Counted from the first letter of the stretch, positions 1-9,353 are shown. The stretch: DNA of 64,000 bases from an uncultured Coriobacteriales bacterium (GCA_934636245.1 CAKUAI010000006.1:114013-178012); one strand, 5' to 3'. A program made the numbers and translations. The notes: generated by a model from the letters alone, not told the origin.

Positions 1-178
1 CGCAGTCCATGAAAGCCTGGAGCTTGGAGGCGGGAATGCAGAACGTGGCGTCGGTCTGCTTGGTGCGGGCGCGCACCACCTCTCCGCAGTCGGGGAAGCA
101 CACCTGGTAGTTGTTGCGGTCCATGGTGTTGACCAGTTCGTAGACGCACGAGTCGACAGATAAAAATAGTCCAACCAA
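1..178 (-). CDS. possible partial gene, unknown product
   Basis: The frame is open from the left edge up to a TTG at 176-178, which has GGGGAG a few bases upstream. An in-frame ATG lies at 122-124. The visible residues are cysteine-rich (FPDCGEVV, TFCIP), but I recognise no family. The TTG overlaps the foot of the hairpin at 180-213, so the true start is uncertain. The gene continues outside the window. Confidence 0.3.
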   Translation of the reverse strand, partial: MVGLFLSVDSCVYELVNTMDRNNYQVCFPDCGEVVRARTKQTDATFCIPASKLQAFMDC

Positions 179-179
179 G

Positions 180-213
180 AAGGCTCCCCAGCGACAAAGC
201 GCCAAGGAGCCTT
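180..213. terminator. hairpin, possible terminator
   Basis: AAGGCTCC and GGAGCCTT form a perfect 8-bp stem around an 18-base loop. It lies downstream of the minus-strand gene ending at 308. A T-rich stretch follows only about 15 bases after the stem on the minus strand, so this is a weak intrinsic terminator at best. Confidence 0.35.
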
Positions 214-307
214 GGGTATGAGGGTGTGTGTTTGGGCGGTTTGACTGACACATGCCGGAATCCCTGCCCCGCCCAGGCAGAGAGACCGACTGGGTTTTAA
301 GCCTGGT

Positions 308-1411
308 TTATACCAAGTGCCACAGGGGCGCACTTGCGGCAAGGGCGTCAAACTTCAGAACCCACATGCCGCGCTCACCGCCGCTGATGAGATAGCCCTC
401 GGGCTTTGTGGGGTGCAAGGCCAAGGAAGTTGTCTTCCAACCCGTGTGGTCAGCACGGTCAAACGGCACAACATTGGCGATGGCAACCATATCCGCGTTA
501 AAAATCACAGCACGGCCAGCCGGATAGAATGCCTGATAGAGGTTGCCGCTCGCATCAAGTCTGCTGGAATCAGGACCGTGCAGGCCCTGTCCCTGGTACA
601 CCACACAGCAGCTCAAAAAGCCCGGCTTTGCCACGCCGTCCTTGAGCGAGACCTTGATAATGCGATTCAGCCCCGTCTCAGACACATACAGGCTCGAGCA
701 TGTGGAGTCAAACGTAATGCCGTTGGGCGTTACGAGACCGCCGATCACCTCGTTGATCTCCTGATAATCACTCTCAGCGCTTGCACGGTATACCCCACCC
801 GTGGGATTGAACATGCCCGCGTTGAAATTGTCAAAGTACAAGTCTCCCGTGTTGGCGTCGAACACCAAGTCATTCGGCATGATTGTCGTTGCGACATCCA
901 GGGCGTCAAGGGGTAGCTCACCGAGCGGCTCCTCGGAACCCCCTTCCGGATACAGCCAGATGTGGCCCGACATGTCGGCGACGAAGAACCTCCCGTCTTC
1001 ATGGATGGCAATACCGTTGAACGAGGCGTTGGCCTTGTAGATGAAGCGCTCGACCGCACCGGCTTCGTCGATGCGGCATATTTCGGACGAGGTCACGCCC
1101 TCACCGTCGACCTTCTCACGAAAACGGTGACACACGTACATCGCGCCGTCCCGGTCAAAAACCAGCCCCTCAAGCGCATCGGTCTGACTACCCGGAGCAA
1201 CCTCGGCAAAAGGCTGGGCCGTGATCGTCGGCAGCCCGGCGACATCGCTTGGCAAAGCAAGCGCGGCGCCAGCCGCCAGGGACGCAACATCGACGCTCTC
1301 TTGCGTCGAAGCGTCCGCATAAGCCTCTTCCGAAGAGAGGCAGACGCCAGCCGCAAGAGCCGCCCCAAGCGCCGATCCGACAAAAGACCTGCGAGACACT
1401 GTAACGTGCAT
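308..1411 (-). CDS. Tat-exported SMP-30/gluconolactonase-like beta-propeller protein
   Basis: This 367-residue protein begins with a twin-arginine signal (SRRSF at residues 6-10, hydrophobic stretch, likely cleavage near the AYADA region at about 30-34), so it should act outside the membrane. The mature part has repeated propeller-blade signatures of the type N/EG-hydrophobic-FD-x-x-G-x-hydrophobic-YV near residues 80, 131, 179 and 229, as in SMP-30/gluconolactonase/LRE-like proteins, which are lactone hydrolases or ligand-binding propellers. The ATG has GGGGGA upstream. It follows the flavoprotein gene ending at 1470 on the same strand, so it probably belongs to the molybdoenzyme cluster and may process the same substrate or product. 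The substrate cannot be read from sequence. Confidence 0.75.
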   Translation of the reverse strand: MHVTVSRRSFVGSALGAALAAGVCLSSEEAYADASTQESVDVASLAAGAALALPSDVAGLPTITAQPFAEVAPGSQTDALEGLVFDRDGAMYVCHRFREKVDGEGVTSSEICRIDEAGAVERFIYKANASFNGIAIHEDGRFFVADMSGHIWLYPEGGSEEPLGELPLDALDVATTIMPNDLVFDANTGDLYFDNFNAGMFNPTGGVYRASAESDYQEINEVIGGLVTPNGITFDSTCSSLYVSETGLNRIIKVSLKDGVAKPGFLSCCVVYQGQGLHGPDSSRLDASGNLYQAFYPAGRAVIFNADMVAIANVVPFDRADHTGWKTTSLALHPTKPEGYLISGGERGMWVLKFDALAASAPLWHLV

Positions 1412-1469
1412 AATGGCAGTCCCCCTTAATCATACATGGGGCCATTCACTATGCCCCCCTTGAATAATA

Positions 1470-3035
1470 CTACAGGCTTGCGACATAGCCACCCGTGATG
1501 TAACCGAACGTAACGCAGCGACCCACGGACAGGCCCATGGTCGACAGCGAATAGTCGGTCGCCGAATAGAACGGGCCGGAGCAGTTGCCGGCAGCAAACA
1601 GGCCGGGGATGAGATTGCCCTCGGCGTCCTTGCACTGACCGTTGGGGTCGATAACGAGACCGGCCGGAATCGCCGCAATTTGGTACTCGCGAGGCATGGC
1701 GTAGAACGGCGCCTCGGCCACGGGCTGCATATACTTGGACGCCTTGCCGAAATCCACATCGGCGCCCTGCTCGCACAGCTCGTTGTAGCGCTCGACCGTG
1801 GACACAAAGGTGTCGACAGGAACGCCCATGGCCTCTGCCAGGTCCTCAAGGGTATCGGCGCTCAACAGAACGCCCTTCTCGACAAACGTCGCAATCTGCT
1901 CGGGGGTGCCATTGGCCACAGTCTTTACCGTGGGATCGCTGCCCCAGCCAAACACCTGGTCGGAATAATTGGCATCAAAGATGGAGTACATGCGGTGCTC
2001 AGGCTGGTCGCGCAGAATGGTGTTGCGTGCGCCATAGGCAACATCCTCGTACATAAAGCGCTCGCCATTGATGTTCACCGCAAGGAAGGGCTCCTCGCGG
2101 AAGCACCCCGCGCCTCCATGAATCATCTTGCAGTGGCACCCGGGCTCCATGACAGCGCCTGCGGCCATGCCCATGAGATGGCCGTCGCCCGTCTTGAAAG
2201 ACTGCTTGCGACCAAAAACCTGGGCGTCTACGCAATAGTGCTCAACGAGGGCCTCGTTGTTCTGATAGTCGCCCGTAGCAAGGATGACACCCTTTGCGGC
2301 ATTGAACTTAATGTAGTTGCCCTCGGCATCCTTGCCCACGACGCCCGTCACCGCGCCGTCCTCAATCACGAGCTGCACGCCGGGAGTGTTGTAGTAAATG
2401 TCAACCCCAAACTCGTCAGCCGCGCCAGCGAGAGCCTGCGTGGGGTTCATCATGCCGCCCGTGAACAGCCAGCCGCGAACCTGGCAATTGCCGTCGGCGT
2501 ATTCGTGATTCTTGGAATCGCTCTCGACAAAATCGGTATACCCGATTTCGTCGAGCTTGCCCATGTACCAATCAACGGCCTCCCCGGACATCTCGGCATA
2601 CTCGCGCTGCAGGGAGAGGCTCGGGCGATGGTCGTACAGGGTGTGCATCTCATGGACATACTCGGCAAGACCCACCTCGGTCGACTCTTCTTTCACCACG
2701 CGGGCACACAGCATGCCCTGGGCGAGAGCCACCTCTTCCTTCTGCAGAACGGCGACAGAGGCGCCCTTTTCGGCAGCCGCAAGGGCGGCAGGCATACCCG
2801 TGGTGCCACAGCCCACAATCACGACATCGTAGTTCTTCTCATCGGCGAAGTCGGTGATGGCGTCAATGACAACCGGAGTCGCCTCGAGCTCGGCAGGCAG
2901 GATGCCTCCCGGCAGCACGGCGCTCTCATCCAAAGCAGCCTCATCGGCAAGCGCAGGACCTGCGCAAACAGCGGCACCAACTCCCATGGCGCCGACCAAC
3001 TGCAGGGCTTCGCGACGAGTCGTGGCAGTATTCAT
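1470..3035 (-). CDS. Tat-exported FAD-dependent reductase (fumarate reductase/flavocytochrome c-like flavoprotein)
   Basis: This 521-residue flavoprotein starts with a twin-arginine signal (TTRREALQLVG near residues 5-16). A dinucleotide-binding motif VIVGCGTTGMPAA lies near residues 71-85, and the C-terminal FAD-contacting segment (GLFAAGNCSG) ends the FAD_binding_2 domain. This family reduces activated C=C bonds (fumarate, urocanate, acrylate-type acceptors, 3-ketosteroids). No haem CxxCH motif is seen, so electrons must come from a partner. The ATG at 3033-3035 is chosen because AAAGGAA precedes it; the frame is open further upstream but without a ribosome-binding site. A terminator separates it from the ferredoxin gene upstream, so it may have its own promoter. 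The acceptor is unknown. Confidence 0.85.
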   Translation of the reverse strand: MNTATTRREALQLVGAMGVGAAVCAGPALADEAALDESAVLPGGILPAELEATPVVIDAITDFADEKNYDVVIVGCGTTGMPAALAAAEKGASVAVLQKEEVALAQGMLCARVVKEESTEVGLAEYVHEMHTLYDHRPSLSLQREYAEMSGEAVDWYMGKLDEIGYTDFVESDSKNHEYADGNCQVRGWLFTGGMMNPTQALAGAADEFGVDIYYNTPGVQLVIEDGAVTGVVGKDAEGNYIKFNAAKGVILATGDYQNNEALVEHYCVDAQVFGRKQSFKTGDGHLMGMAAGAVMEPGCHCKMIHGGAGCFREEPFLAVNINGERFMYEDVAYGARNTILRDQPEHRMYSIFDANYSDQVFGWGSDPTVKTVANGTPEQIATFVEKGVLLSADTLEDLAEAMGVPVDTFVSTVERYNELCEQGADVDFGKASKYMQPVAEAPFYAMPREYQIAAIPAGLVIDPNGQCKDAEGNLIPGLFAAGNCSGPFYSATDYSLSTMGLSVGRCVTFGYITGGYVASL

Positions 3036-3080
3036 GAAACGATTTCCTTTCCCTTGGCTGCGCGTATTGGACATGCCAGC

Positions 3081-3120
3081 AAAAAGAGGGCCGACGATGC
3101 GGTTTGAACCGTCGGCCCTC
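3081..3120 (-). terminator. rho-independent terminator after the ferredoxin gene
   Basis: A perfect 10-bp stem (GAGGGCCGAC/GTCGGCCCTC) is followed on the minus strand by TTTTT. It lies between the stop of the ferredoxin gene (3141) and the start of the flavoprotein gene (3035), and should end or attenuate the molybdoenzyme-ferredoxin transcript. Confidence 0.85.
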
Positions 3121-3140
3121 GGTTGCCCATCAAAGTCGGA

Positions 3141-3812
3141 TTAGTAATTCGGCAATCCGAAACCGTGGCCGCCCTGGGTCACCGTGAAGTCAATGCCGTC
3201 GGCCTGCCACACCTTGTTGCGCAGGATGTAGCGGATGGTGGGACCGTTGCCCTCGTCAGGCACGGTATAGACATCATCCTCGGTGAAGGGAGCAACGACC
3301 TCGCCGAGGGTCTTCTCGTAACCGCCGCGGAAACTCATCATCGAGGGGTCCTCGTCGATGTCGCCGTACCACTTGGCCAGGCCCACGCACTGGCTGACGC
3401 ACTGGGGAATGCCGCCCTCGTCGGTAATCTCCTTGCAGAGGTTGCACTTCTGCACGACGTTCTTGTCCTCGTTGAGATAGCGCGCACCATAAGGGCAGGC
3501 CGGCACGCATGCCTGACAGCCGATGCACTGCTCGGCATCAATTTGGACCGTACCGTCGTCGAGCTTGACGGAGGCACCGGTGGGGCAAACCTGCACGCAC
3601 TCGGGATTGGCGCAATGCTGGCACTGCATGGGCAGGTAGTACCAGTCGACATCGGGGAAGGCGGCACCTTCATACTTGGGATAGGGGCCCACGCGCAACA
3701 CCCTGTTCCAGAAGTTACCGATCGGGACCTCGTTTACCGTCTTGCAGGCGGCGTTGCAGCCCATGCAACCGATGCAACGGTTGAGGTCGACCACCAAAGT
3801 ATGCTGCGACAT
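3141..3812 (-). CDS. DmsB-type 4Fe-4S ferredoxin, electron-transfer subunit of the adjacent molybdoenzyme
   Basis: The 223-residue protein has the four cysteine clusters of DmsB/NrfC/PsrB subunits: CIGCMGCNAAC at 13-23, CQHCANPECVQVC at 64-76, CIGCQACVPAC at 96-106, and CNLC at 123-126 with CVSQC at 138-142. It should carry four [4Fe-4S] clusters and pass electrons to the catalytic subunit. It has no signal peptide of its own, so it is probably co-exported with the Tat-signal-bearing catalytic subunit. It starts 3 bases after the stop of that gene, so the two are one operon. No membrane-anchor subunit follows. Confidence 0.9.
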   Translation of the reverse strand: MSQHTLVVDLNRCIGCMGCNAACKTVNEVPIGNFWNRVLRVGPYPKYEGAAFPDVDWYYLPMQCQHCANPECVQVCPTGASVKLDDGTVQIDAEQCIGCQACVPACPYGARYLNEDKNVVQKCNLCKEITDEGGIPQCVSQCVGLAKWYGDIDEDPSMMSFRGGYEKTLGEVVAPFTEDDVYTVPDEGNGPTIRYILRNKVWQADGIDFTVTQGGHGFGLPNY

Positions 3813-3815
3813 GGA

Positions 3816-6800
3816 CTATTCCCTCCCCTCGTACGTAGGCGCCCATTCCTTCAGACGAGGATCGTCGGCGCTCGTGATGATTTCCGTGCCGTCGTTACCG
3901 CAAGGCACGGGGTTGTTGAACGGCGAGTTCTCAGGCGTGGCCTTATAGATGTTGACCAGGTATCCGCGCAGCTGCGGGGCGCCCTTGCCCTCGCACTGGG
4001 CAAAGGAGTCGACGAGGCAGTTGCAGCCGGAAAGCTCGAAACCATGACCGGGCTGGTCAAGCTCGGGGAACCACCAGGAGTGCTCGAGGTTCACACGGCC
4101 CTCGCCGACGCAGGCGTTGACGTCGACGTTCTGGCGAATCTTGCCGAACGGCGTCTCGATCCACGCCCAATCACCGTTTTCCAGACCGAGGTCAGCGGCA
4201 TCCTTGGGGTTGATCTCCATGCGCGGGACCGGCCACACCTCGCGGCACCAGGGAAGCTGGCGATGCTCGGTATGGAAGTACACCGGAATGCGGCGACCGG
4301 TAGAGGCGATGTAGGGGTACTTGTCGAATGTATAGCCGCGAATCTTCTCGGCATTGGGGTTGTCGGGGTTGTTGCCCTGGACCTCGACATAGCCGCCTCC
4401 ACCGTTAGGCGAGCTCTTGGGCTCGGTGTAGTAGGGCAGGGCGTACTTGGTGCCGTAAGGCTCGCCGGTGCACTGCTCGACCACGTTGCGGAGCTTGTTC
4501 TCGAAGTCGGTCACCCAAATCTCGTGGCGGCTCGTGTTGGTCTTAAAGCCGGGGCGGCCTTCGAAAGGCTTGCAGAGCCAGCCCGTCATGAAACGGCGGC
4601 AGCAGCCGAAGCCGTTGGGGTTGGTGACACGGGCGTCATACCAGCCCTCGCGCTCGAACTTGTCTGCGTACTCCGCCCAGGTCATGCCCGTGGACTGGAC
4701 GGCCTTGTCGCGCAGGAAGTCGCCCATCTCCCACTCGTCGCCGCCATCGGTGCGCGTCGTCCAGAAAGGAACGCCCTTCTGCTTGTACCAGTCGGCAACC
4801 CAGTCGATGCCGTAGCGTGCCTCGCCGGGAGCCTCGATGCAGTGGATGTGGGCACCGTAGAAACCGTTGGAACCCTGGGCGATGCGCGTGCATCCGGGGA
4901 TTTCCATCCAGTGCTGTTCGGGCAGCAAGATGTCGGCAAGCGAGGAGATGGCATCTTCCCAGAGGTTCGCGTCAACGAAGAACTCCATGTTCTTGACGCC
5001 CTCGAAAGCCTCGAGGAGGTTGCTCTGGTTGAGGATGCCGCCGGCCTGAGTAAGTCCGCCGTAAATACGGTAGGGCTCACCGGTCTGCATCGCGCGGTAC
5101 ACCGTGGTGGCGTCGCCGCTCTGATAGGGCTTCTTCATCGCGCGCTTCGCCTGCTCGGGGTCGGTCACGCGGTTCTTGTCGCCCACACGCAGGAACTGGC
5201 CGGTGATACGGCTGGTCTGATCGGTGTTGATCGAGGCGCAGGGCGTGTTTCCGCGGTGCCCGCCGGGCACGTCCATGTTGCCCATGATGGCGTCCAGGGC
5301 CTCCAAGGTATGGATGACCTTCATGCCGTTGCCGGTGTGCTCATGGGTCACGGCAAAGTTAATGGAACCGTTGAAAGTGCCGCTTGCCGGGTCATAGCGA
5401 TGCGCATAGGCATGGAAGGCGTCGCAGATCAGCTGGGCCTTGACGCCGGTCGTCTCCTCGGCTGCCTCAGGCGTCCACTCCGCGCAGTTGTCGTAATAAT
5501 GTTCGAACACCGTGCGCAGCTTGACCGTGTTGCCGCCCTTGAGCGTAATCTCAGGAATGTCATCCGAGTAAAGCGCCGGGTCGGTGGGATACGAGCACCC
5601 GTCGACGACAGGCATGTCGTCGGGGTCGGGCAGGAACTCGTCGGCGATGCCGGGTCGCTGGCTGTGGACCATCTGTCCCTTGGCCTCTTCCCACTCGTAG
5701 GCATCCCACAGGGACTTTTCCTGAAGCTCGTTGTTGGAAGGCTCGTACTGGGCAGCCTGCATATACCACTCGGAGCCGGGGACGTACTTAGGCTTGAATG
5801 CGCCCTCGCCCTCCCACAGGCCCGTGGCAGAATCCAGGTACGTGAAACGCTGGTTGGCGGCATCCCACACGATGAAGCGGTGCGGGTCTCCGTCGCCCTC
5901 AACATCCCAAGGCAGCATGGCGGGATCGACGTCGCACTCCTTGAGGAGGGCGGTGGTGTAGGTACGCTTGGCCGGCGTCGTGCCAACGAGGCCGACGATC
6001 TTGTACTCCTCGTCGGTTACGCCCGTGGGCTCCATTTCCTCGCACACAAGGAACGAGCAGTTGGTCCAGCGCTTCACATACCAGTCGTCGTACAGCTCCT
6101 CGTCGATGGCCATCTTCGTCCAGGCAAGGGCGATGGCGCTGTCGGTGCCGGGACGGGGGCCGAGGTAGTAGCCGTTGTCGCGGCTCGCGGCTTCCTTGGC
6201 GAGGTTCGACATGCGGGCATCGATGTTGATGTAGGCGTTCGCACCGTTTGCGTTGTCGACAGCCACGCGACCGGGATCGTCGTAGTTGGAGACCTCAATG
6301 CCCGATCCCCACTGCACCCACACGTTGGGCTTCCAGATGTTCTCACAGAAGTACATCTCGTTGCCGCTGCCCGAAGTCGCGCCGGTGACCGCCGTGCGCG
6401 GACCCTTGCAAACCTGACCAGGGGACACCGCGTTGGGCGAGTCGTACAGATACGCCATGGCGCTCATGCCGCTCATGGCGTAGATGCGGCTGGTACCGCC
6501 GAAGAAAGCGAGTGCCGCTCCACCGTACTTTGCTTGAATCTCGTCGAACTTGGCACACGCAGTCTCAATGGCCTCTTCCCACGTGATGCGCTCCCAGCAG
6601 GGGTTCTCTCCCTTGGGCGTCATACGCTTCATCGGATACGTCAGGCGCATCGGATGGTATGCGGCCTGCAGCGAGGCTTGGCTCTTGGCGCAGCAGTTGC
6701 CCATACCACCGGGATAGCTCGGGTCACCCTCGATCTTGACTGCACGGCCGTTCTTCACGGTCACAAGCACGCCGCACTCGAACTTGCCGCAACCGCGACA

Positions 6801-6962
6801 TGCCGTCCTGATTACCTTGGTATCGCCATCCTCTTTAAGCGTGAAATGAATCGCTTCCTCGGCGAGTCCCTTAACGGGGGTCACATTGCTCACCGCGGCA
6901 GCCGCGCCGGCAAGTGCCGCCGCCTTCAAGAACCCTCGACGGCTCATGCTCAAACCCGACAT
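3816..6962 (-). CDS. Tat-exported molybdopterin-dependent oxidoreductase, DMSO reductase family, about 1,050 residues
   Basis: The 1,048-residue product opens with a Tat signal (SRRGFLK at 7-13) and a [4Fe-4S] motif with cysteines at 55, 58, 63 and 90/91, then the long bis-MGD-binding fold of the DMSO reductase family. AAAGGAGGT sits before the chosen ATG. Its size, Tat export, DmsB-like partner, TorD-like chaperone across the divergent promoter and nearby membrane LuxR regulator match the layout of Eggerthella/Gordonibacter catechol dehydroxylases and related reductases (family knowledge). That this enzyme is one of them is inference. The Mo ligand and substrate were not identified. Confidence 0.88.
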   Translation of the reverse strand: MSGLSMSRRGFLKAAALAGAAAAVSNVTPVKGLAEEAIHFTLKEDGDTKVIRTACRGCGKFECGVLVTVKNGRAVKIEGDPSYPGGMGNCCAKSQASLQAAYHPMRLTYPMKRMTPKGENPCWERITWEEAIETACAKFDEIQAKYGGAALAFFGGTSRIYAMSGMSAMAYLYDSPNAVSPGQVCKGPRTAVTGATSGSGNEMYFCENIWKPNVWVQWGSGIEVSNYDDPGRVAVDNANGANAYINIDARMSNLAKEAASRDNGYYLGPRPGTDSAIALAWTKMAIDEELYDDWYVKRWTNCSFLVCEEMEPTGVTDEEYKIVGLVGTTPAKRTYTTALLKECDVDPAMLPWDVEGDGDPHRFIVWDAANQRFTYLDSATGLWEGEGAFKPKYVPGSEWYMQAAQYEPSNNELQEKSLWDAYEWEEAKGQMVHSQRPGIADEFLPDPDDMPVVDGCSYPTDPALYSDDIPEITLKGGNTVKLRTVFEHYYDNCAEWTPEAAEETTGVKAQLICDAFHAYAHRYDPASGTFNGSINFAVTHEHTGNGMKVIHTLEALDAIMGNMDVPGGHRGNTPCASINTDQTSRITGQFLRVGDKNRVTDPEQAKRAMKKPYQSGDATTVYRAMQTGEPYRIYGGLTQAGGILNQSNLLEAFEGVKNMEFFVDANLWEDAISSLADILLPEQHWMEIPGCTRIAQGSNGFYGAHIHCIEAPGEARYGIDWVADWYKQKGVPFWTTRTDGGDEWEMGDFLRDKAVQSTGMTWAEYADKFEREGWYDARVTNPNGFGCCRRFMTGWLCKPFEGRPGFKTNTSRHEIWVTDFENKLRNVVEQCTGEPYGTKYALPYYTEPKSSPNGGGGYVEVQGNNPDNPNAEKIRGYTFDKYPYIASTGRRIPVYFHTEHRQLPWCREVWPVPRMEINPKDAADLGLENGDWAWIETPFGKIRQNVDVNACVGEGRVNLEHSWWFPELDQPGHGFELSGCNCLVDSFAQCEGKGAPQLRGYLVNIYKATPENSPFNNPVPCGNDGTEIITSADDPRLKEWAPTYEGRE

Positions 6963-7155
6963 GGCGTACCTCCTTTCCCTTTTCCCACATCCGATACCAA
7001 CTGTCTTCACCGAGCGCATCCCTTGCGTCCGGCAAAATCCATTGTTCACAAGGCAGGGGATGTGACTACCCACGGTGCGTGTGGCGAACTTGGAAAGAAT
7101 CTCTCGCCTTCCCACAGGCCGTGTGACATCAAGGCACTCAAAACGGTGTGATTTT

Positions 7156-7178
7156 GTCTCACACCACGAGTGTGAGAC
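7156..7178. promoter_or_regulatory. perfect 9-bp dyad in the divergent promoter region, candidate operator
   Basis: GTCTCACAC and GTGTGAGAC flank a 5-base spacer in the intergenic region between the molybdoenzyme operon (starting at 6962 on minus) and the plus-strand genes starting at 7299. An overlapping TGTGA-N7-TCACA is present at 7147-7163. A dyad placed between divergent operons suggests control of both, with the LuxR protein at 9419-10933 or a Crp-type regulator as candidates. There is no poly-T run, so it does not look like a terminator. Confidence 0.5.
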
Positions 7179-7298
7179 CCCTCACCCTTCGCGTTGCCAA
7201 TCATCTAGCGCGGGTGCAGACAAGCAGTTAAAACGGCATATTCTTATCTGCGTCGCACAAAGTGCCCCCATAAGGCGCAGGGAAGAGAGGGATTGGGT

Positions 7299-7988
7299 AT
7301 GGAAATCGAAGAGAAACAGAGCCAAGAAGAAATCCGGGTCGAAGATGACCAGCGGCTCGCTGAAAAACGCGAAACGGCCGAATCGCATGTCGAGGATGCC
7401 CCTACAGTTGCCGAGAAGCTTGCCGAGCTGCTCAACGAGATGGGTGCCCAGCGCGAGCAGATGGTCAAGATCGTCGAGTGCTGCAGTGAAGAGCGCACCG
7501 CCGAGGAAATCGACGCGGCCCTTGCTCCCCTGCGTGAGTACCGGCGCAGCGTCTACTCCCCCATCACCATGCGCTCGCTGCTTCTCAAGGCCGGAGCGCT
7601 CGAATATCACGACAACGACGAGCAACCCGAGGAGCAGACCGACGCGGAAGGCAACCTGGTGCTTCCGCAGACCACCCAGGCGACGTGGATCGCCACCACC
7701 GAGGCTCTTGAATATTGCAAGTCGCTGGACCCCTTCGCCGACCTTGCCTGCGCGCTCGATGGGATCGCCAATCGCAAGACATACATGGATGTCCTGAACT
7801 TCTGTGCAGCCGCGCCCCGCTCGGTCAGCGACGTATCGGCGCTCCTCACCGAGGCATGTCCCGAAGACGCAACCCCTCTCGATGCAGGAGGCGTTGTGGG
7901 CAAACTCGAGGAGATAGGCGCGCTTGAGTGGAGGGGCGCCTGGACCATAACCCCCCTCGGCAACGACTACCTCGGCCTCAATTCCTAA
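7299..7988 (+). CDS. unknown protein next to TorD, possible winged-helix fold
   Basis: This 229-residue acidic protein has no family I recognise. An N-terminal charged helical part (about 1-60) is followed by two similar segments that look like small helix-turn-helix or winged-helix units (around 65-105 and 165-225, ending in GALEW and TPLGNDYL). It has no signal peptide or membrane segment. The ATG at 7299 is preceded by a purine-rich GGGAAGAGAGGG; a TTG six bases upstream is an alternative. It is the first of three closely spaced plus-strand genes, the second being a TorD chaperone, so it probably serves maturation or control of the divergent molybdoenzyme. Confidence 0.7.
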   Translation: MEIEEKQSQEEIRVEDDQRLAEKRETAESHVEDAPTVAEKLAELLNEMGAQREQMVKIVECCSEERTAEEIDAALAPLREYRRSVYSPITMRSLLLKAGALEYHDNDEQPEEQTDAEGNLVLPQTTQATWIATTEALEYCKSLDPFADLACALDGIANRKTYMDVLNFCAAAPRSVSDVSALLTEACPEDATPLDAGGVVGKLEEIGALEWRGAWTITPLGNDYLGLNS

Positions 7989-8010
7989 CAGAACGAGAAA
8001 GGGCAATTCG

Positions 8011-8742
8011 ATGACCGATTCACACGCCCCCGCAAACGAAGCGAGTCAGGAAGGCGTCTCCACGTTCATGGAGAGCCGTGCGACGATGTACGACCTGCTC
8101 GCACGCGTCTATCACAAGGAGGTCGACGAGGACTTCCTCGCAGAGCTACGCGCCATGCACTATCCGCAGAACTCCGACAACGCACAGGTCAACGAAGCAT
8201 TCAGGCGTGTCTACGCATACCTGCGTCATGCGCCTGAGGACGTGCTCGAGGAGCTGGCAGTCGACTATGGCCTGGCGTTTCTGGGAGCCGGAAAGCTTAA
8301 CCCCGAGGCGGCGTATCCGTACGAATCCGTCTACACCTCCACGCACGCCCTGCTCATGCAAGAGGCACGCGACGAGGCCCTTGCCATATATCGCTCTCAG
8401 GGAATCGACAAGAGCGATACCTGGAGGGACCCAGAGGACCACATAGCGCTCGAGCTTGAGTTTATGGCAACCTTGAGCAGGCGCACAGCCCAGGCCATAA
8501 CGGATGCAGACGACGATACCGCCCGCTCCCTTATCGCCACACAACATGGGTTCCTGACACATCACCTGCTCAATTGGGCGCCCCGATTCCTTGTCGACGT
8601 CCCCCGCTATGCTCGCACCGATTTCTACAAGGCGTTCGCCCAACTGACAGACGCTTTTTTGTCCGATGATCTCGAGCTGATAGAAGACATCGCCCACAGC
8701 TCGGGCATCGAACTTGCCCAAGGGAGCGAGAGGAATGCTTAG
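8011..8742 (+). CDS. TorD/DmsD-family chaperone for a molybdoenzyme
   Basis: The 243-residue all-helical protein matches TorD/DmsD/NarJ-type chaperones. These bind the Tat signal of an apo-molybdoenzyme and delay export until the cofactor is inserted. The recognisable core is the region YPYESVYTS followed by an E-x-D-HIALELEFMA segment (near residues 108-154). It stands 22 bases after the previous gene, and its stop overlaps the start of the next, so the three genes form an operon. The natural client is the divergent molybdoenzyme at 3816-6962. Confidence 0.85.
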   Translation: MTDSHAPANEASQEGVSTFMESRATMYDLLARVYHKEVDEDFLAELRAMHYPQNSDNAQVNEAFRRVYAYLRHAPEDVLEELAVDYGLAFLGAGKLNPEAAYPYESVYTSTHALLMQEARDEALAIYRSQGIDKSDTWRDPEDHIALELEFMATLSRRTAQAITDADDDTARSLIATQHGFLTHHLLNWAPRFLVDVPRYARTDFYKAFAQLTDAFLSDDLELIEDIAHSSGIELAQGSERNA

Positions 8743-9298
8743 GCCCACGTGCGCACTCACATTCGAGCTGGCCGGAGCAGACGCCAATAGCGATGTTGCC
8801 GCAGCAATCAAACGAAGCTTCGCCTTCATTGCCCCCACGCACGTTGTGCGCGCCACTGATCCCGGCGCCCTGGCAAGCAAGATTTACCTGGAAGTCCGCG
8901 CCTCGCATCACGCATTATGGGATTTCGGGCAACCCGAGAGCGACGCCACCTGGTCGCAGGCACTCATGCCTTGGCTTACAAACAAGCTCTCCAAGCTTAT
9001 GGGTTGTGTTTGCGAGTGCAATAACCCGCAGCGGTCGTCATATTTTGGAGGGACGCACTTCAACACCCTTGTAATTGCCCTTGCGCCCTGCGTTTTCACC
9101 TTCGAGCTTGAGCCCGACGGCAGCCTTCGCGACGTGGCAAACACACTCGACCAGCTGAGGGCACAGGTTTCAAAGGACGGCCTCGGCGCAGATCGCATCA
9201 GACGCATCCGCATACCCTCCGATGCCACCCGCGCCGGTGCAGACTGGGTCGACATGGAGCTTGACGGCGGCTCGGCACAGAGGGTGTACCTCTCCTAA
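8735..9298 (+). CDS. unknown protein, third gene of the TorD operon
   Basis: This 187-residue soluble protein overlaps the end of the TorD gene by 8 bases, with GGGAGCGAGAGG as its ribosome-binding region, so translation is probably coupled. I recognise no domain. It has a CVCEC motif near residues 90-94, which could bind metal, but this is only an observation. Position suggests a maturation or accessory role for the molybdoenzyme. Confidence 0.65.
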   Translation: MLRPTCALTFELAGADANSDVAAAIKRSFAFIAPTHVVRATDPGALASKIYLEVRASHHALWDFGQPESDATWSQALMPWLTNKLSKLMGCVCECNNPQRSSYFGGTHFNTLVIALAPCVFTFELEPDGSLRDVANTLDQLRAQVSKDGLGADRIRRIRIPSDATRAGADWVDMELDGGSAQRVYLS

Positions 9299-9305
9299 TG
9301 TTTTG

Positions 9306-9353
9306 AAACGAGGTGCCAGGGTCCATTTCTTCGCGGGCCCTGGCACCTCGTTT
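9306..9353. terminator. bidirectional terminator between convergent operons
   Basis: AAACGAGGTGCCAGGG and CCCTGGCACCTCGTTT form a perfect 16-bp stem with a 16-base loop. Flanking A and T runs make it usable in both directions. It sits between the plus-strand gene ending at 9298 and the minus-strand LuxR gene ending at 9419. Confidence 0.9.

Noticed and set aside
3123..7151. 1,342-residue plus-strand frame opposite the molybdoenzyme
   Set aside because: It is an antisense shadow of the ferredoxin and molybdoenzyme genes; no ribosome-binding site or domain.
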